Of a DNA stretch of 64,000 nucleotides, positions 24,501 to 36,200 are shown piece after piece (within the stretch, counting starts at the first letter, position 1; each line of letters opens with the position of its first letter). This DNA comes from Solea solea. Taxonomy: Eukaryota; Chordata; Actinopteri; Pleuronectiformes; Soleidae. The notes below the pieces were generated by a model that saw only the letters and a list, made by a program, of their open reading frames with translations, did not search any database and was not told the origin of the DNA. The stretch spans positions 25,830,933 through 25,894,932 of the forward strand of contig NC_081135.1 in NCBI RefSeq assembly GCF_958295425.1, written 5' to 3'. Both the position numbers and the translations under genes were made by a program.

Positions 24501-25084
24501 AATGCCGTGTTTACAAGAAACCTTTTCAAAATGACAAAAAGAGTATTTTGATCTGTTTCCATGTGGACGTGGCCTTTTTCAATAGGGCAATTTCTTGTAC
24601 ATTGATGTAGTAAGTTCACCCCCATCACCTCATGAATGTATGTGGTAAGGGGGAATTAAAGGCTTATTAGTGCAGTTCTGCTTGCTGAGGTGTGTGACAC
24701 TGAATTGTGTGTAGCCCCACCCTTTAGGAGACAGTGCTAGGTAGGTAAAGGTATGGATATGGGTGCCAAAAACTGGAACACAGATTGTTTATTTAGTTTA
24801 ACAATCAAAATGCTCAAAGGATGACATGTGTAGAAGGTTGTTGAGACCAATATCTAGATTAAACACCCTAGTATAGAGTATACACTATTGAACGCACATT
24901 TTAAATGTAGGAGATCACTGACATCAGCTTAATATAATGTAAAATATAATTTTTGCTGTAAAGTAATGTAATTGTATGTTATGTGATGACTAATGTGTAA
25001 TTTGCTTTGTTCGCACAGCTGGAGATGGAGGATGAAGACACTATTGATGTATTTCAACAACAGACGGGAGGCATCTGCTCTTAA
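21551..25084 (+). CDS. sumo3: Small ubiquitin-related modifier, SUMO2/3 type
   Basis: Ubiquitin-like modifier joined to lysines of target proteins through a C-terminal diglycine. Exons 21551-21571, 22665-22793, 22896-22967 and 25019-25084, all phase 0, give 95 aa. The product starts MSEEKPKEGVKTE, with the SUMO consensus VKTE at Lys11 that allows chain formation, and has the family core [19 protein letters not shown] and [17 protein letters not shown]. It ends QQQTGG plus a three-residue tail (ICS) that SENP proteases would remove. The tail is short, as in SUMO2 rather than mammalian SUMO3, but the adjacent pttg1ip gene matches the human SUMO3 locus, which is why the symbol sumo3 is used. Confidence 0.95.
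24390..24434 (+). repeat. (GATA/GATG)n simple repeat
   Basis: Tetranucleotide run of mixed GATA and GATG units in the last intron of the SUMO gene. Confidence 0.9.
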
Positions 25085-25980
25085 GTGTGATGTGGACTCT
25101 GCTCACAGAAGAATATCCACACCATTTTCTTCATGTTGTATTTGTTTTTTTTTTTCTCTTTTCCACTGTGCTTTGTTAAATGTTAGGCTGTTCACAACAT
25201 CAACATCACGTTTTTTATATATACATATATTTGACATGACCTCATGCATGTCTCATATCAACCAAACTCTTAATTTTTTGGTTGCGGATTGGTTCATTTT
25301 TAATTAATGTTCTGGAGGAAAGCTGCTGCATTGGAGCCGTTCATTAATGTCTCCAGAGATAGGAAAGGTATTATGACATGACGTAATAAACATGCAGTAG
25401 TCTCTTTTTAAACCACACCATTTCCTGTGTCCTGCCCAAACCAATTTTACCTTCTACTGTTGCTAAGAAAACATGCTTGATCTAAGAAAGATTTATATGA
25501 ATGGTTTACCTCACTAATGTCACACTCATTGCAGATTTACTCAGTTGGCATAAAAGTATGGTTGTGATTCTGGACCAAAAATGCTAAATGAGAAACGCTC
25601 TTTTATAAAAGGGTTTTTGTTAGCAAGAGATGTAGTTGTAAAATGATAATGTATCGAGTTTGTCTGCACCTTTTTTTTTTTTTTTGAGACCTTTAAATAT
25701 ACAACAAACCTGTCAACTTCTGCAATCCATTAAGGGTTATATATCATGTCAGTGTATGAATATTGCATCAATCTAAATACATTTGTCTAAAATATATCGG
25801 CTTGTTGGGACTTCTGGATTGGTTGGTAGAAATCTTACTTCTCCATTTCATTTTTAAAAGTTGACATTTGTTTTATTTGCAGGGTGTCATTGGCAGATAT
25901 TTCTTTTTCTTTTTTATGATTTGTACATTATTTGTCGTCCCTATACTGTATACAATAAATATAGTTTGATACTCCGCTTC
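25085..25980 (+). other. SUMO gene 3' UTR
   Basis: A+T-rich, no frame. AATAAA at 25385-25390 and at 25954-25959 suggests a short and a long transcript end. It includes a T run near 25672-25685. Confidence 0.6.
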
Positions 25981-28511
25981 TTTTTGGTTTCATGTCTGTG
26001 GATTTGCACTAAAATGCATACTTTCACAAACCCTACATAGAGAATGTAGGGTTTTGTGTTGAAATAGTCTGTACTTTGCAGAGGTGCAAATACATATTCA
26101 GGCTGCTGTTGTGTTACTGTGATAACTAAATGTTTTTTTCTATATGTAAAGCAAGTTAAATTTCTCTAAGCTAAAGGTGGTCAAAATTTTCATACGGAGC
26201 CAAAACTACAGATAACACACATTGGGGGGCGCTATTGCTCTGCACGTCTGCTTTGGTTGACTCATTGAAATCCACTCCCTGTAAATCACAATACAAAGAC
26301 ACATTTGTTGCTCCACAGCGGAAGTGTGAAGGCCATAACTCCATAGACTTCTTATTTTAAAAGAACCTAATTTTACAGATGTTACTAAATTGAGTGGCCA
26401 AACGAACCGTCTGACGTTCTCTACACACTGGTCTGATTGTGCTGCCTTTATTTTTGGCAACCTATATGCATTTTATAGGTCCTTATGGAGCCTCTTGTAG
26501 TAACCCTGACCTCTGAGAGATGCAGCTGCAGGAAGCCGTTCAGACTTGTACAGTACATTCACACTCAGGATTCTAATAGAATATATGTTGTGTTTACTGA
26601 AATAAATGCAAAGGAATTTCCTTAACTATTTATTGCACAGCCTACAGGTTTGGGTGATACATTAGTACAAGTAACAAAGTGAACTGTTTGTTACTTGCCA
26701 CTCATTCGTTTGTTTATTGCTGCGTGTCACTATCAGCTGTGTCAGGGATGCATGGGAGGCAGCACACACTCTTTTTTCTTCTCTGCATTAAAGACACTTT
26801 GTATTACTGTCACTTGAAAGCTCATTCTTATGTCATGTGCTGCTGTGCGTTGGGTCGGTGTACATCCATTATCTTGAAATCAAGAATATGTTTTAGTAGA
26901 TGTATTCTTTATCTCTTTCCAAACTTATTTATTTAATTATCCATTATTTAAGAATGGGTAGACATCATGTCATAAGTAATATCAATAATTGCTTTAGTGT
27001 ACTGTGTATAATACAAAAATCTAAATAATTTGGCTGTAATCTAGTGACCACACATTATAATAATAGGCATTCGATTATTGTACTCCAGTCTAAATTTGAA
27101 TAATGTGATCTGGTAACACATAATAAAGTGTCCACTTCACATGTGCTTCATCCCTCATCTGTGATTATTGCAGCTCAAATGTTGGATTTTAAAAATAAAA
27201 ATACTGCCTTGTTCCTTTTGTTTTTAAGCGTGTTCCTCCCTTAACGCGTGGGGGAGGGGCCTTCAGACAAGGCAAATCAACTTAGCATGGGTCACATAAT
27301 GACCGTATGAGGTCAGTCATCTGCGTTCCGCATCCTCAATGTGTCGAGCCAGCTAACCTCAGATGTGACGCCCTCCCCTCGTGGATCACTTCAGCATCAT
27401 GAATGAAGCCAGTGTGCATCTGGAGAGCCTCTGGATCGTCTCCAGAGCTCTGCATGCTGACGTCATCCTCTTGTGTGTAATGTGGTCTCCACCCTGTCAG
27501 CAGATCAGATTTCACACTAATGCATGTTCCAACATTTTGAGGCGGGATAAACATGCCTGACTGTTTTTATTATTTTAAAAGCAAGTGCAGTCATAAATTT
27601 CAAGTTTGTTTTGCTAATTACACAAACCAAATATAGTGAAGGTACCGCAGCGTTTTCAGATATTTGGAGGTCTTCTTTTTGGAAATTCTCATTTAAAGGA
27701 TCCTTCAGAATACTATACAGCCTAGAGCAAAGATCTGAAAGTTTAAACCAGTGACTGTGGTGGTATGTAGCAATAAGGGCAGGCCTGAGAAAAGTGTAAA
27801 AGTACAGTATAATAACAATTAACACTTCTTAATGTTAAAACAACCAAACAAAAAACACACCCATTTCTATTTCCTGTCATTGTCCCAAAGGCAATGTGTA
27901 AATGTATATAATTTAGTATTCAAACCGACCTGGTATCAGGATACAATTACTGTTCATAGTGCTGCTCTAATACAGAAGAGTATTTAGTTAATGTACATTT
28001 ACTCCTCAAACATATTTGTGTCCTACTAATTTTTTATGGCTCCAGGACACACAAGTGTACCAGCTCCAGGGTGGTGGCCGCAGTGTGGCACTACACATGC
28101 TGTCACTGCCATAGTTTACTAGTTGGAAGACATAAATAATGTTATTATTAATATAATAATGTTATAACCTGTGACACAGGTTAGGGTTAGCTCGTGTCAC
28201 ATATCAAGTGTCAGGGACCTGGTAGAAGTACACGTTGTCCCACTCAACAGACCCCCCCCTCGTTAGTGTTATCACCAACACCTGCCACCACTCTTACGGA
28301 CTGTGAGTGAAACTCTGTTTGTAATCTCAATGACATTCCTCAGTGGGGGGTTTCTACAACATGCAACAGGTTTCTGCCGTTCTTGCTCATTTACATCAAA
28401 ACAATGTGTAAATCGTGCTCTACTGTCCTCTACTATCGCCCTCTCAAAACAGGGAGCACACTGATCACCGTCCTCTGTACAGTATGTAACACTGCACAAA
28501 AAAACTATCTC
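25981..28511. other. Intergenic region between SUMO gene and repeats
   Basis: No supported gene. Mostly A+T-rich with short unrelated frames. A GC-rich patch (GTGGGGGAGGGGCC, 27249-27262) and a palindrome of GGTCA half-sites (27290-27304) stand out. Confidence 0.55.
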
Positions 28512-29180
28512 TTTAAAGTTCCAACGTGTAAGACATCAGGGAAGCTGAATCGGATGTTAACACCCATTTCTTTGTGCAGTAGTCTGGTCAACTTTATTAA
28601 TATAGCCCAACATCACACCCTCTATCCTTAGACCCTCACACCAAGTGAGAAAAACCCCACAAAAAACCCTTGTAAGGGTGTAAATGGGAGAAACCTCAGG
28701 ACCAGCCACAGAGGGATCTTTGTCACATGTACAGAAATAAGTTCAGCAGATGACAAACAAAAACATCCCATTTACAATATCACATATATAAAATAAAGAA
28801 TGTGAAATGTGTAAAGGGATTGCTTTTGAAATGTTAATATCATTATATATTTTAATGAGGATGGCTGGACACAAAGCTGCAGGTTGTTCCAGCTTCAGGA
28901 AGGGGAACAATTTGGCAACCCAGGATAATGTAAAATGCCCCCTGACCACCATAGAAGACTGGAAAGACAGACCTCAAGAACATTTAATATGAAATAAAAT
29001 AAAAATCCAATAGAATTTCGAATTTGTTGATCGAGGAAAGGAAAATGCAAAATACAAGTCAATATGTGCTGCTGTAGAAACACATTGGCTCAAGATGGCA
29101 GCCTCTATAAAGTGAGCTCCTTATGTTAATTGTCAATTTCTGCCAACAAAACCTCCTAAATGTAACACAGTATACCTTAA
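28512..29180. mobile_element. Probable broken family-A MITE containing another repeat
   Basis: The left edge TTAAAGTTCCAACGTGTAAG (28512) resembles the family-A end. A matching decayed right edge ends in CCTTAA at 29180. Between them, from about 28584, lies a stretch (ttattaatatagcccaac, then ctccatc-like and gggagaaacctcagg motifs) that I recognise as a repeat common in percomorph genomes but cannot name. The pairing of the two edges is inference. Confidence 0.45.
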
Positions 29181-29460
29181 ATGTATGCTTTATTTCAATT
29201 AAATGTTGTATTTCATGTGTATTTTAAACTTTGAAACACGAGTCAAAACTTATTCAGCCTTTCCGAAGTGAGTCATCCCCTCACAATTGTGTAACATTTG
29301 GGATGTTTCTGCCAACAAAACCCCCTTAATGTTACACAACACACCTTTAATGTATATTTATCCTTAATAAAATGTTTTATTGAATGAGTTTTATTGACTT
29401 TGAAGCACTAGTCAGAAGTTATTCCCGCCTTTCTGAAGTGAGTTGAACCTCAAAATTGTT
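29137..29460. repeat. Two diverged tandem copies of a 169-bp unit
   Basis: TTTCTGCCAACAAAACC occurs at 29137 and again at 29306. It is followed in both cases by a decayed MITE end, then a TTGAA(A/G)CAC(G/T)AGTCA segment and a CTTTC(C/T)GAAGTGAGT segment. The period is about 169 bp. Confidence 0.7.
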
Positions 29461-30283
29461 TTAAAATGCCCCCCAGTAGCAGGACTGCTGAGGGGCCTCC
29501 TACTCAAGGCCGGGGGCCCCTGAGGGACGCAGACTCAAGTTTGTGTGGTGTGTCACAATGGACTCAAAGTACCACAATGCAACTCAGACTAAATATCGTC
29601 TCCCCTAGCTACGGCTTTGGTTGCTACGCCCTAAGAAAAAGAAGAAGAAGAAGAAGAAGAAGAGGCAGAAGAAGTGGGAGGCTTGTCCCTGAAAGAGCTC
29701 ATTGTGGGGCGGGATGTGTGTGTGTGGTGTCAGATGAGAGGACCCCCTCCTCCTTAACTAGCTGGTCAGCGGTGGAGGGATAACGAACGCCACCTCCGCT
29801 CAACTCTCCGGTTGGAGATTGCGTTAAAGCGTGAATCATGTCCGTCGTCATTACTACACACTGGGAGTGGAGACGAAATTGTGCAAGATACGGATAACAG
29901 CGTCAAACAAGCCCCGTGTGGACTCAGACAAGTTTCCAGCTCGTCCCGAGAGTGTTTGTGCCGCGATAATGCCTCACCGGAGGCTCTGCTCCTGCTGCTG
30001 CTGCTGCTCCTGCTGCCACCGCTGCTGCTCCTCACACTCGTCGCATTATTATGCTGCTGCTGCCTCCCTCACATGTGCTTCACGTTGAAGAAGTGACCAG
30101 GAGAACGCCTGCAACAAGGAGGGCGACTCAGCCCGAACCTAAAACCTGAGCGGATACTTTCATTTTTCTTTCGCCGTGCGGGAATTTTCCTTAAGTGGAC
30201 GCGGTGGTGGAGGAGGAGGAGGCGAGGAGGAGAAGAAGGAGAAGAAGTAAAAAGTTCTTGTACTTGTTGGACGAGCAGGAAAC
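29461..30283 (+). promoter_or_regulatory. fmnl2 promoter region and 5' UTR
   Basis: An AAG/AGG repeat at 29634-29670 is followed by a CpG-rich stretch and a CTG-rich stretch (29990-30063) leading to the ATG at 30284. This looks like a CpG-type promoter with a long 5' UTR. A short upstream ORF begins at ATG 29838 and stops after 19 codons; it could dampen translation if transcribed. The transcription start cannot be fixed by eye. Confidence 0.5.
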
Positions 30284-33200
30284 ATGGGGAACGCAGGGAG
30301 CATGGAGCAGCACACTGATTTCAGAGGACACAACATGCCTCTGAAACTGCCCATGCCAGAGCCAGGGGAGCTGGAGGAGAGATTTGCCATCGTTTTGGTA
30401 AGAAAGAGTAAAACCGTGTGTCTCTTCTCTTTGTTCCCTCCATGCTTCACTGTCCTGGGACGAGACAGCTGTGTGTGTGTGTGTGTGTGTGTGTGTCCAG
30501 CAGCACGCCTGGTCCTTTCTTTGTTTTTCAGGAAAAAAAAAGGGGTGTTCAACAAAAAAAAAGTTGCTTTGTGTTCGAGAGTCACAAGATCTAAATGTTT
30601 CCCTCTGCCATTATATCTAGTTTTGTTGTTGTAGTGTGTCTGCTCTAAAAATTCTCTTTTTTTTATTTTTGACTCGCACAGTTTCTGATCACCTTTCTAC
30701 TGTTTCTTTACACCTTAAATGCTTCTGTGCGTTTCCAAGTGTTAGGTCCACCTGCACTCATAATCTGGTGAATTATTGCTTTTATTGGAAGCCCCCTTTT
30801 TCCAGTTTTATGAGCACAGGCGCTGCCTCACTAGTGCCCAGCGTGCCAGGTCCTCTGAAACATCTGTCACATCATAAAGTGTCAACAACATCTGGCAGCA
30901 ATAATGTTACCTGGGTGGGAGGGAACAACAACAACAACAACAGTGCGGCTCATGGCTGTTTTTATTGTTAAGAAGGTAATCTGGACTTTTAAGTGCTAAC
31001 AGGTCCATTAAAAAAGACGTGTGCTGAATGGACACGTTTAGATGAATGCTTTTCTGAAGGACTGGTCACATGTTTACAGAAACTTCCGACAACAGGATGC
31101 TGTCGTGACTGTGGGTAGTCAGCAGGTTAGTAAGGAGAATCAGTTCAGTTGTTTGGTGCATTAAACGTTAGAAAATAGTAAAAACTTTATGTGTTTCCTT
31201 AACCTTTTTGGTTAAAAAGAAGCAAGGAAAACCAGTAAATATTCACATCTAATGAGCTGAAAATCAAGATAAAGTTACACTATAAAGGAATCATGCAATC
31301 ATTTTAGTAATAAGTTAATATTTAATTCATTCTTGATAGTGGCGAGCTCTTCCCCGTGCCATTTCATGCTGTAAAACATCAGTATATAGGTCAAAGTTCT
31401 GAGTAACAAATGATATCTGTTGATCAGGAGATTTTTCAGGTCTGAGCTTCTCAGTCAGCGGATAAACGGCTGCTCAGTGAAAGAACAGTGAAGTTGGGTT
31501 GAAATCTGAGAACAGGCAAAATGTGGGTCAAACGTGATTGTCGCTCAGCCTCCTGCTCTCATAAACATTAGCTGCTCAGGAGAAGGAATTTGACTTGAGC
31601 AAACGAGAATTGCAGGATTGTAAATTCGCCTTGAAGACACCCAGCCACATTTTTTTTTCTTTTAAATGTGAGGGTCACAGATATTTTAGCCCGTAAGCCC
31701 ATTACAATAAGTGGATTGGGGGGGAAGTCAAATCAGTGTTGTGCTGGGGTGTGATTGCTGCATGTCACACACTGATGAGTCTCTGTGCTGAAGGCAGCAG
31801 ACTTTGTTAGGAGGGTTGATGTCACGCCACTGAGGGATTTGGCTCTTGTTCCTCTTAATCATGTCTGCTGTTAGAATCACCTACTTCCTACAGTTAAGCA
31901 TCAAAGAGGAACCCATCCCTCTTCAGAAACACTCTGTTGGAAAAAAAAACCAATGTATCACATAGCAGAAAATGATAAGGATCCATTAGTATGGGTTTAC
32001 AAAACTAATCCTCATTGTGCGCTCTAGAAAAAAAACCCTGTCTACCTGTCTGACTGTCAGAAAAGCTGATCTCCGTAGCATGTCAGGAACTCCCCCGCTC
32101 CCTCCCTTCCTCCTCCCAGCTGCCAGCATGATGCCTCAGTTGTTGGCGGTACGCAGGCCCTCCAGCATTAAAAGAATTTAGTGCTATAATCACAGCGTTT
32201 AGTGTTATTTACTACCATTTAAACCCTAATGTGTCTCGGCCATGTTTGATGGCAATTGGCTTCATTGATTGCCACAGCAAGTGGCACTGTCTGACACTGA
32301 CGACCTCACTTCAGCTTTAATGGCAGATGATAAGGATCATACCTTTTGTGTCTTAGCAAATCAGTGGTTAGTGTTACTGAGATCATGGCAGACAACTGAT
32401 GACCTTTCACCTTCTCGTTATTCGTAATTTCCCATATTGTCTACTCACGATGAGCTTTGTCCTTGGTACATTTTCGCCTGCAATGCTTTGATTAAGGCTC
32501 GATCAACAAGAAAGCCCTTGATCACAGTTGGGGACCGTGTAGATTAAAGGCTTGTGCTGAGTGTGACCACACTGAAGCACTCGCTCATCCCTCAAAACCA
32601 TTGCATTTCTTCTTAAAGACATTGAGTTGTTGAGTTTGAAACCATTCCTGTGTGCTGTTGATAGTTTCCTCTTTCAAACATTGACTCGTGAGTCTGGTCA
32701 TCTGAGTAGACCACTTGTGTGACTAATTCCTACAGGGTGGACATGAATATATATGGAGCACTAAACAGCCTGAAATAGAATAATAGCAAACAGGAACTAT
32801 TTTCTGATCACATCAGACATGTAAGAGCCTCACAAAACTTTTAGAACCAACCTGGTTACGTGGGAGTTTCTGATGTGCTCTTGTTGGAACACATACTCAA
32901 ACTGTACTGATGTTCGACACCCAGCCTTAAATAGTTGTTATTTCCGCTCACAGATGTCACATTTGTTGAGATCATCCATGCCTTTCTTTAGTTTTCCCAC
33001 ATGTGAAGCGTTCACAGTATGAAGAAGATTTTTCCTTTTGTTACCCTTAAATTAAGATGTATCCATGTTGACATTATGCACAGTAGATGTACTGTATATA
33101 ACAAATACAGTATTAATGGTCCACATATGCAAACAATTAAAATAAATTGGCTTCTACCCTTTCAAAGTGGTGGAAAGTTAAAGTTACTTGAATAAGGTTG

Positions 33201-36200
33201 TCCCTGGTGTCATAGCAGCAGTGAATTACTTTTTATTATTGTCTTTCAAGTGTTGTTGTATTGATATACGGTACATCTTTCTGGAAAAGTCATTAGAGTT
33301 CACTACCACGGAAAAAGAAAAGCTCCCATTGAAGTTTCTGTCTCATGAATCCCTGGAGGCAGTGGCTGATCTTGGAAATAGACTTTAGGCTAATAATAAT
33401 AATGTGAGGCATGTGCCACGATAAGGGTGACTAATTCACATGTTCTTGGCTGTGAAGTGAGGTGGAGATTAAACTTGAATATTAATTATTTAAAGGAATA
33501 CTTCACTGATTTGCATTTAGCTAGAGCTGCAACTAATGATTATTTTCACAATCGATTAATCTGTCGATTATTTTCTTGATTAATCTAAATATCAGAAAAC
33601 CTTAAAAAATGTCGATCGGTGTTGGAAATGATGATGTTCTCAAATGTCTTGTTTTGTCCACACACCAACTAATTCAATTTGAATGATTTCTTTGTTATCT
33701 AGAGCAAAGAAATTAAGAAAATATTCACATTTAAGAAGCTTAAACAATAGGAAATCTTGTTTTAATTATGAAAAAAGCTTCAAACTGATGAATCGATTAT
33801 CAAAAATAGTTTCAGCTCTGCATTTAGCTTTGTATTACTAGAATAGGGGTAGTTAAAAAATTTTTTTGTTACGTGCCCACCAGTGACACTTGGTCCGAGC
33901 CTTGAAACTACAACGCTAATCCCGCCCTTTTTAGACCGACTCGTAGGGGGATAGGACCTCATTCCCAGAATGTAAACAGTGTCCACCATCTTTGCTAACA
34001 GTTACGCTAACAGGACCAAGTGTCACTGGCGAGCTTGTGACAAAAAAAAGAATGAAGATATTTCTCATTCAGGGGAAACTGAGGCTGGGAAGCACAATTT
34101 TTCAAAAACACTACCCCTATTCTAGTAATACAAAGCTAAATGCAAATCGGTGAAGAAGGTAGATTCCCTACAGTCATAAATAGGAATTCATTCACTCTTT
34201 TTTCCACTAGGTAATTCACTGTTTGCTACAAAGGTTTTCTTTTCTTCACTTTGGATCTTTTTTGTTATGAATGTTACTGGTTTTAGATAACATTCTCACA
34301 CACCGTATCCTGGGAATAAATGCTCAGTCGTTACTCTTGGAAACATTCTTGCAGCTCTCTTTTGGTTGCCATAGTTTTGGTGAAATACTGTAAGTCCAAA
34401 GCAAAGGAGACGGATTGCACATGAGCTTGTATCTGGACAGTCCTCACACACTCGCACGCAGCAGTCTACTTTAGGGCTTTTCATATCAACATCCTGGTAG
34501 ATCAATTTACTCTGCACTTATTGCCCTAATCAGTTCAACGTTGTCATTAAGCCAAACATTAGATGGTATTAGCGAAGCGTTCATTGTGGCAGGTTTTTTT
34601 TTTTTGTCTCATGGTCCAAAAGAGCAGACTGTACTGGAAGCATGTGAAGTGACTGTGATCAATCTCTGGGAGTCACATGTACAACGTGAGCCAGTCAATA
34701 GGCTGCACACTGAACCACCGGAAAATGACTCCGTGTAACAGGAATGCATCTCAGGCCTCTTGCCTTCTCCTCTGCCTCGGCTAACCCGCAGAGCTGCCAT
34801 CAAATTAAAACGGCAGCCATGTCCAGAACACCATCAACTTCACTCTCAGGACTGTAGCATTTGATGAAGATCATGGCAAGGATGAGAGATGTCTACAGTG
34901 CCATATGGGGGTTATCGGGCTTAGCTGTTGTTGGAGCTGCTCCTCTGAATAGTCTGCCGAGATTACACCTAAGCTGCTTTGTTGAGAGGCTACTGAAGTG
35001 CCACAAGCTGCTGATATTTGTGCTGCGAGGCACTGCATCTGAAACCTACTCCCAAGATTAATCACATGAGTAGCCTTCATGCTCAGCTATGGTCTAATTT
35101 GTCACACTGACAGGTCCGTTGTTGCCATGCTTTTTTTTTTTGCAGTAGTTCAAACTGAAACCATTCCGGTGCACAAACTTTTTTGTTTTTAAAATGAGGC
35201 CAAGACTTAAAAAGCATAAACATTGATCAACCATGATGAAAATTATTATAACCTAGATAAATAGATTAATGTAGATGATTGTTTTTGATTTTATGGACCG
35301 CAGTTTTACTGCCTGTTTCCTTCACTTCTCTCATCTGTCATCCGTCTACAGATAGCTGTAATTCTATTTTCTACACCCATACAGACAAATAATATCCGTT
35401 ATTTATTGAACAAGCTGATATCACAAAATGTATTTGTTGAGGAAAAAGGCACTTGTCTGATTAATGTAGTATCAGTTTAGTAGGTGATTGATTTTATTTC
35501 ATTTTTATTAATTGTTCATACCTCAGCCCAGTTGATCCTATCAAGGTATGGTTCAATCTGTTTTGTATTTATTGAGCTTTTAAATCATGCACTGTAAAAA
35601 AAAAAAAGGATGAGTTTATCAGATTTAGCGAAATACTTGTACACAAATACATTTGATTTATTCTCAAAGACAGTAGACACACTGTCATTTACAAATGTGA
35701 AGACAGTGACTCAGGCAGGGGACCCAGGAAGTCGTTAAGCTTGCCCTCTCCTAGATTGTTCCACATTCACTCATCTTCATTAAAAAGGAGAACAATGCAT
35801 ATTGTCCGTGGAGCATAGGGCGAACAGTGGCTGGATCCCGTGCAGCCGGCCCCCGGGAACAGAACTGCTCTTTATCTTGGGGGAGAGCCCAAGTTGGAGC
35901 CTGGCATTGAACCCAGAACCTGGCAGGCAGTGAGTGACCACCACACATACTCAAATTTCTGCTGTGTCTCTGCTGTGCTGGAGCCTCAGAAAGCTCACCA
36001 ACCAATTAGCTGTAACAGAGCGGAGCAGGAAAATGCGCAGGGAGTGATGAGATCCGGTGGCCAGTGTCCTGGCCTTTTCTGCAGGCCTCAGTGTTTCAGC
36101 ATAATATGCTGCTCAAAACCCCAAAGCGGGGCCTGGAGGCACCTTGTGGAGCTGGCAGAGGGTCAACTGATTATGAAGGAGCCAATCTCTTGACTGTGTG

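Noticed and set aside
29812..30096. Open frame with a leucine run upstream of fmnl2
   Set aside because: It begins at TTG, not ATG, and the leucines come from a CTG repeat in the 5' UTR.
35690..36060. Possible repeat with GCATTGAACCCAGAACC
   Set aside because: Resembles tRNA- or LINE-related repeat text but no clear ends or partner copies in the window.
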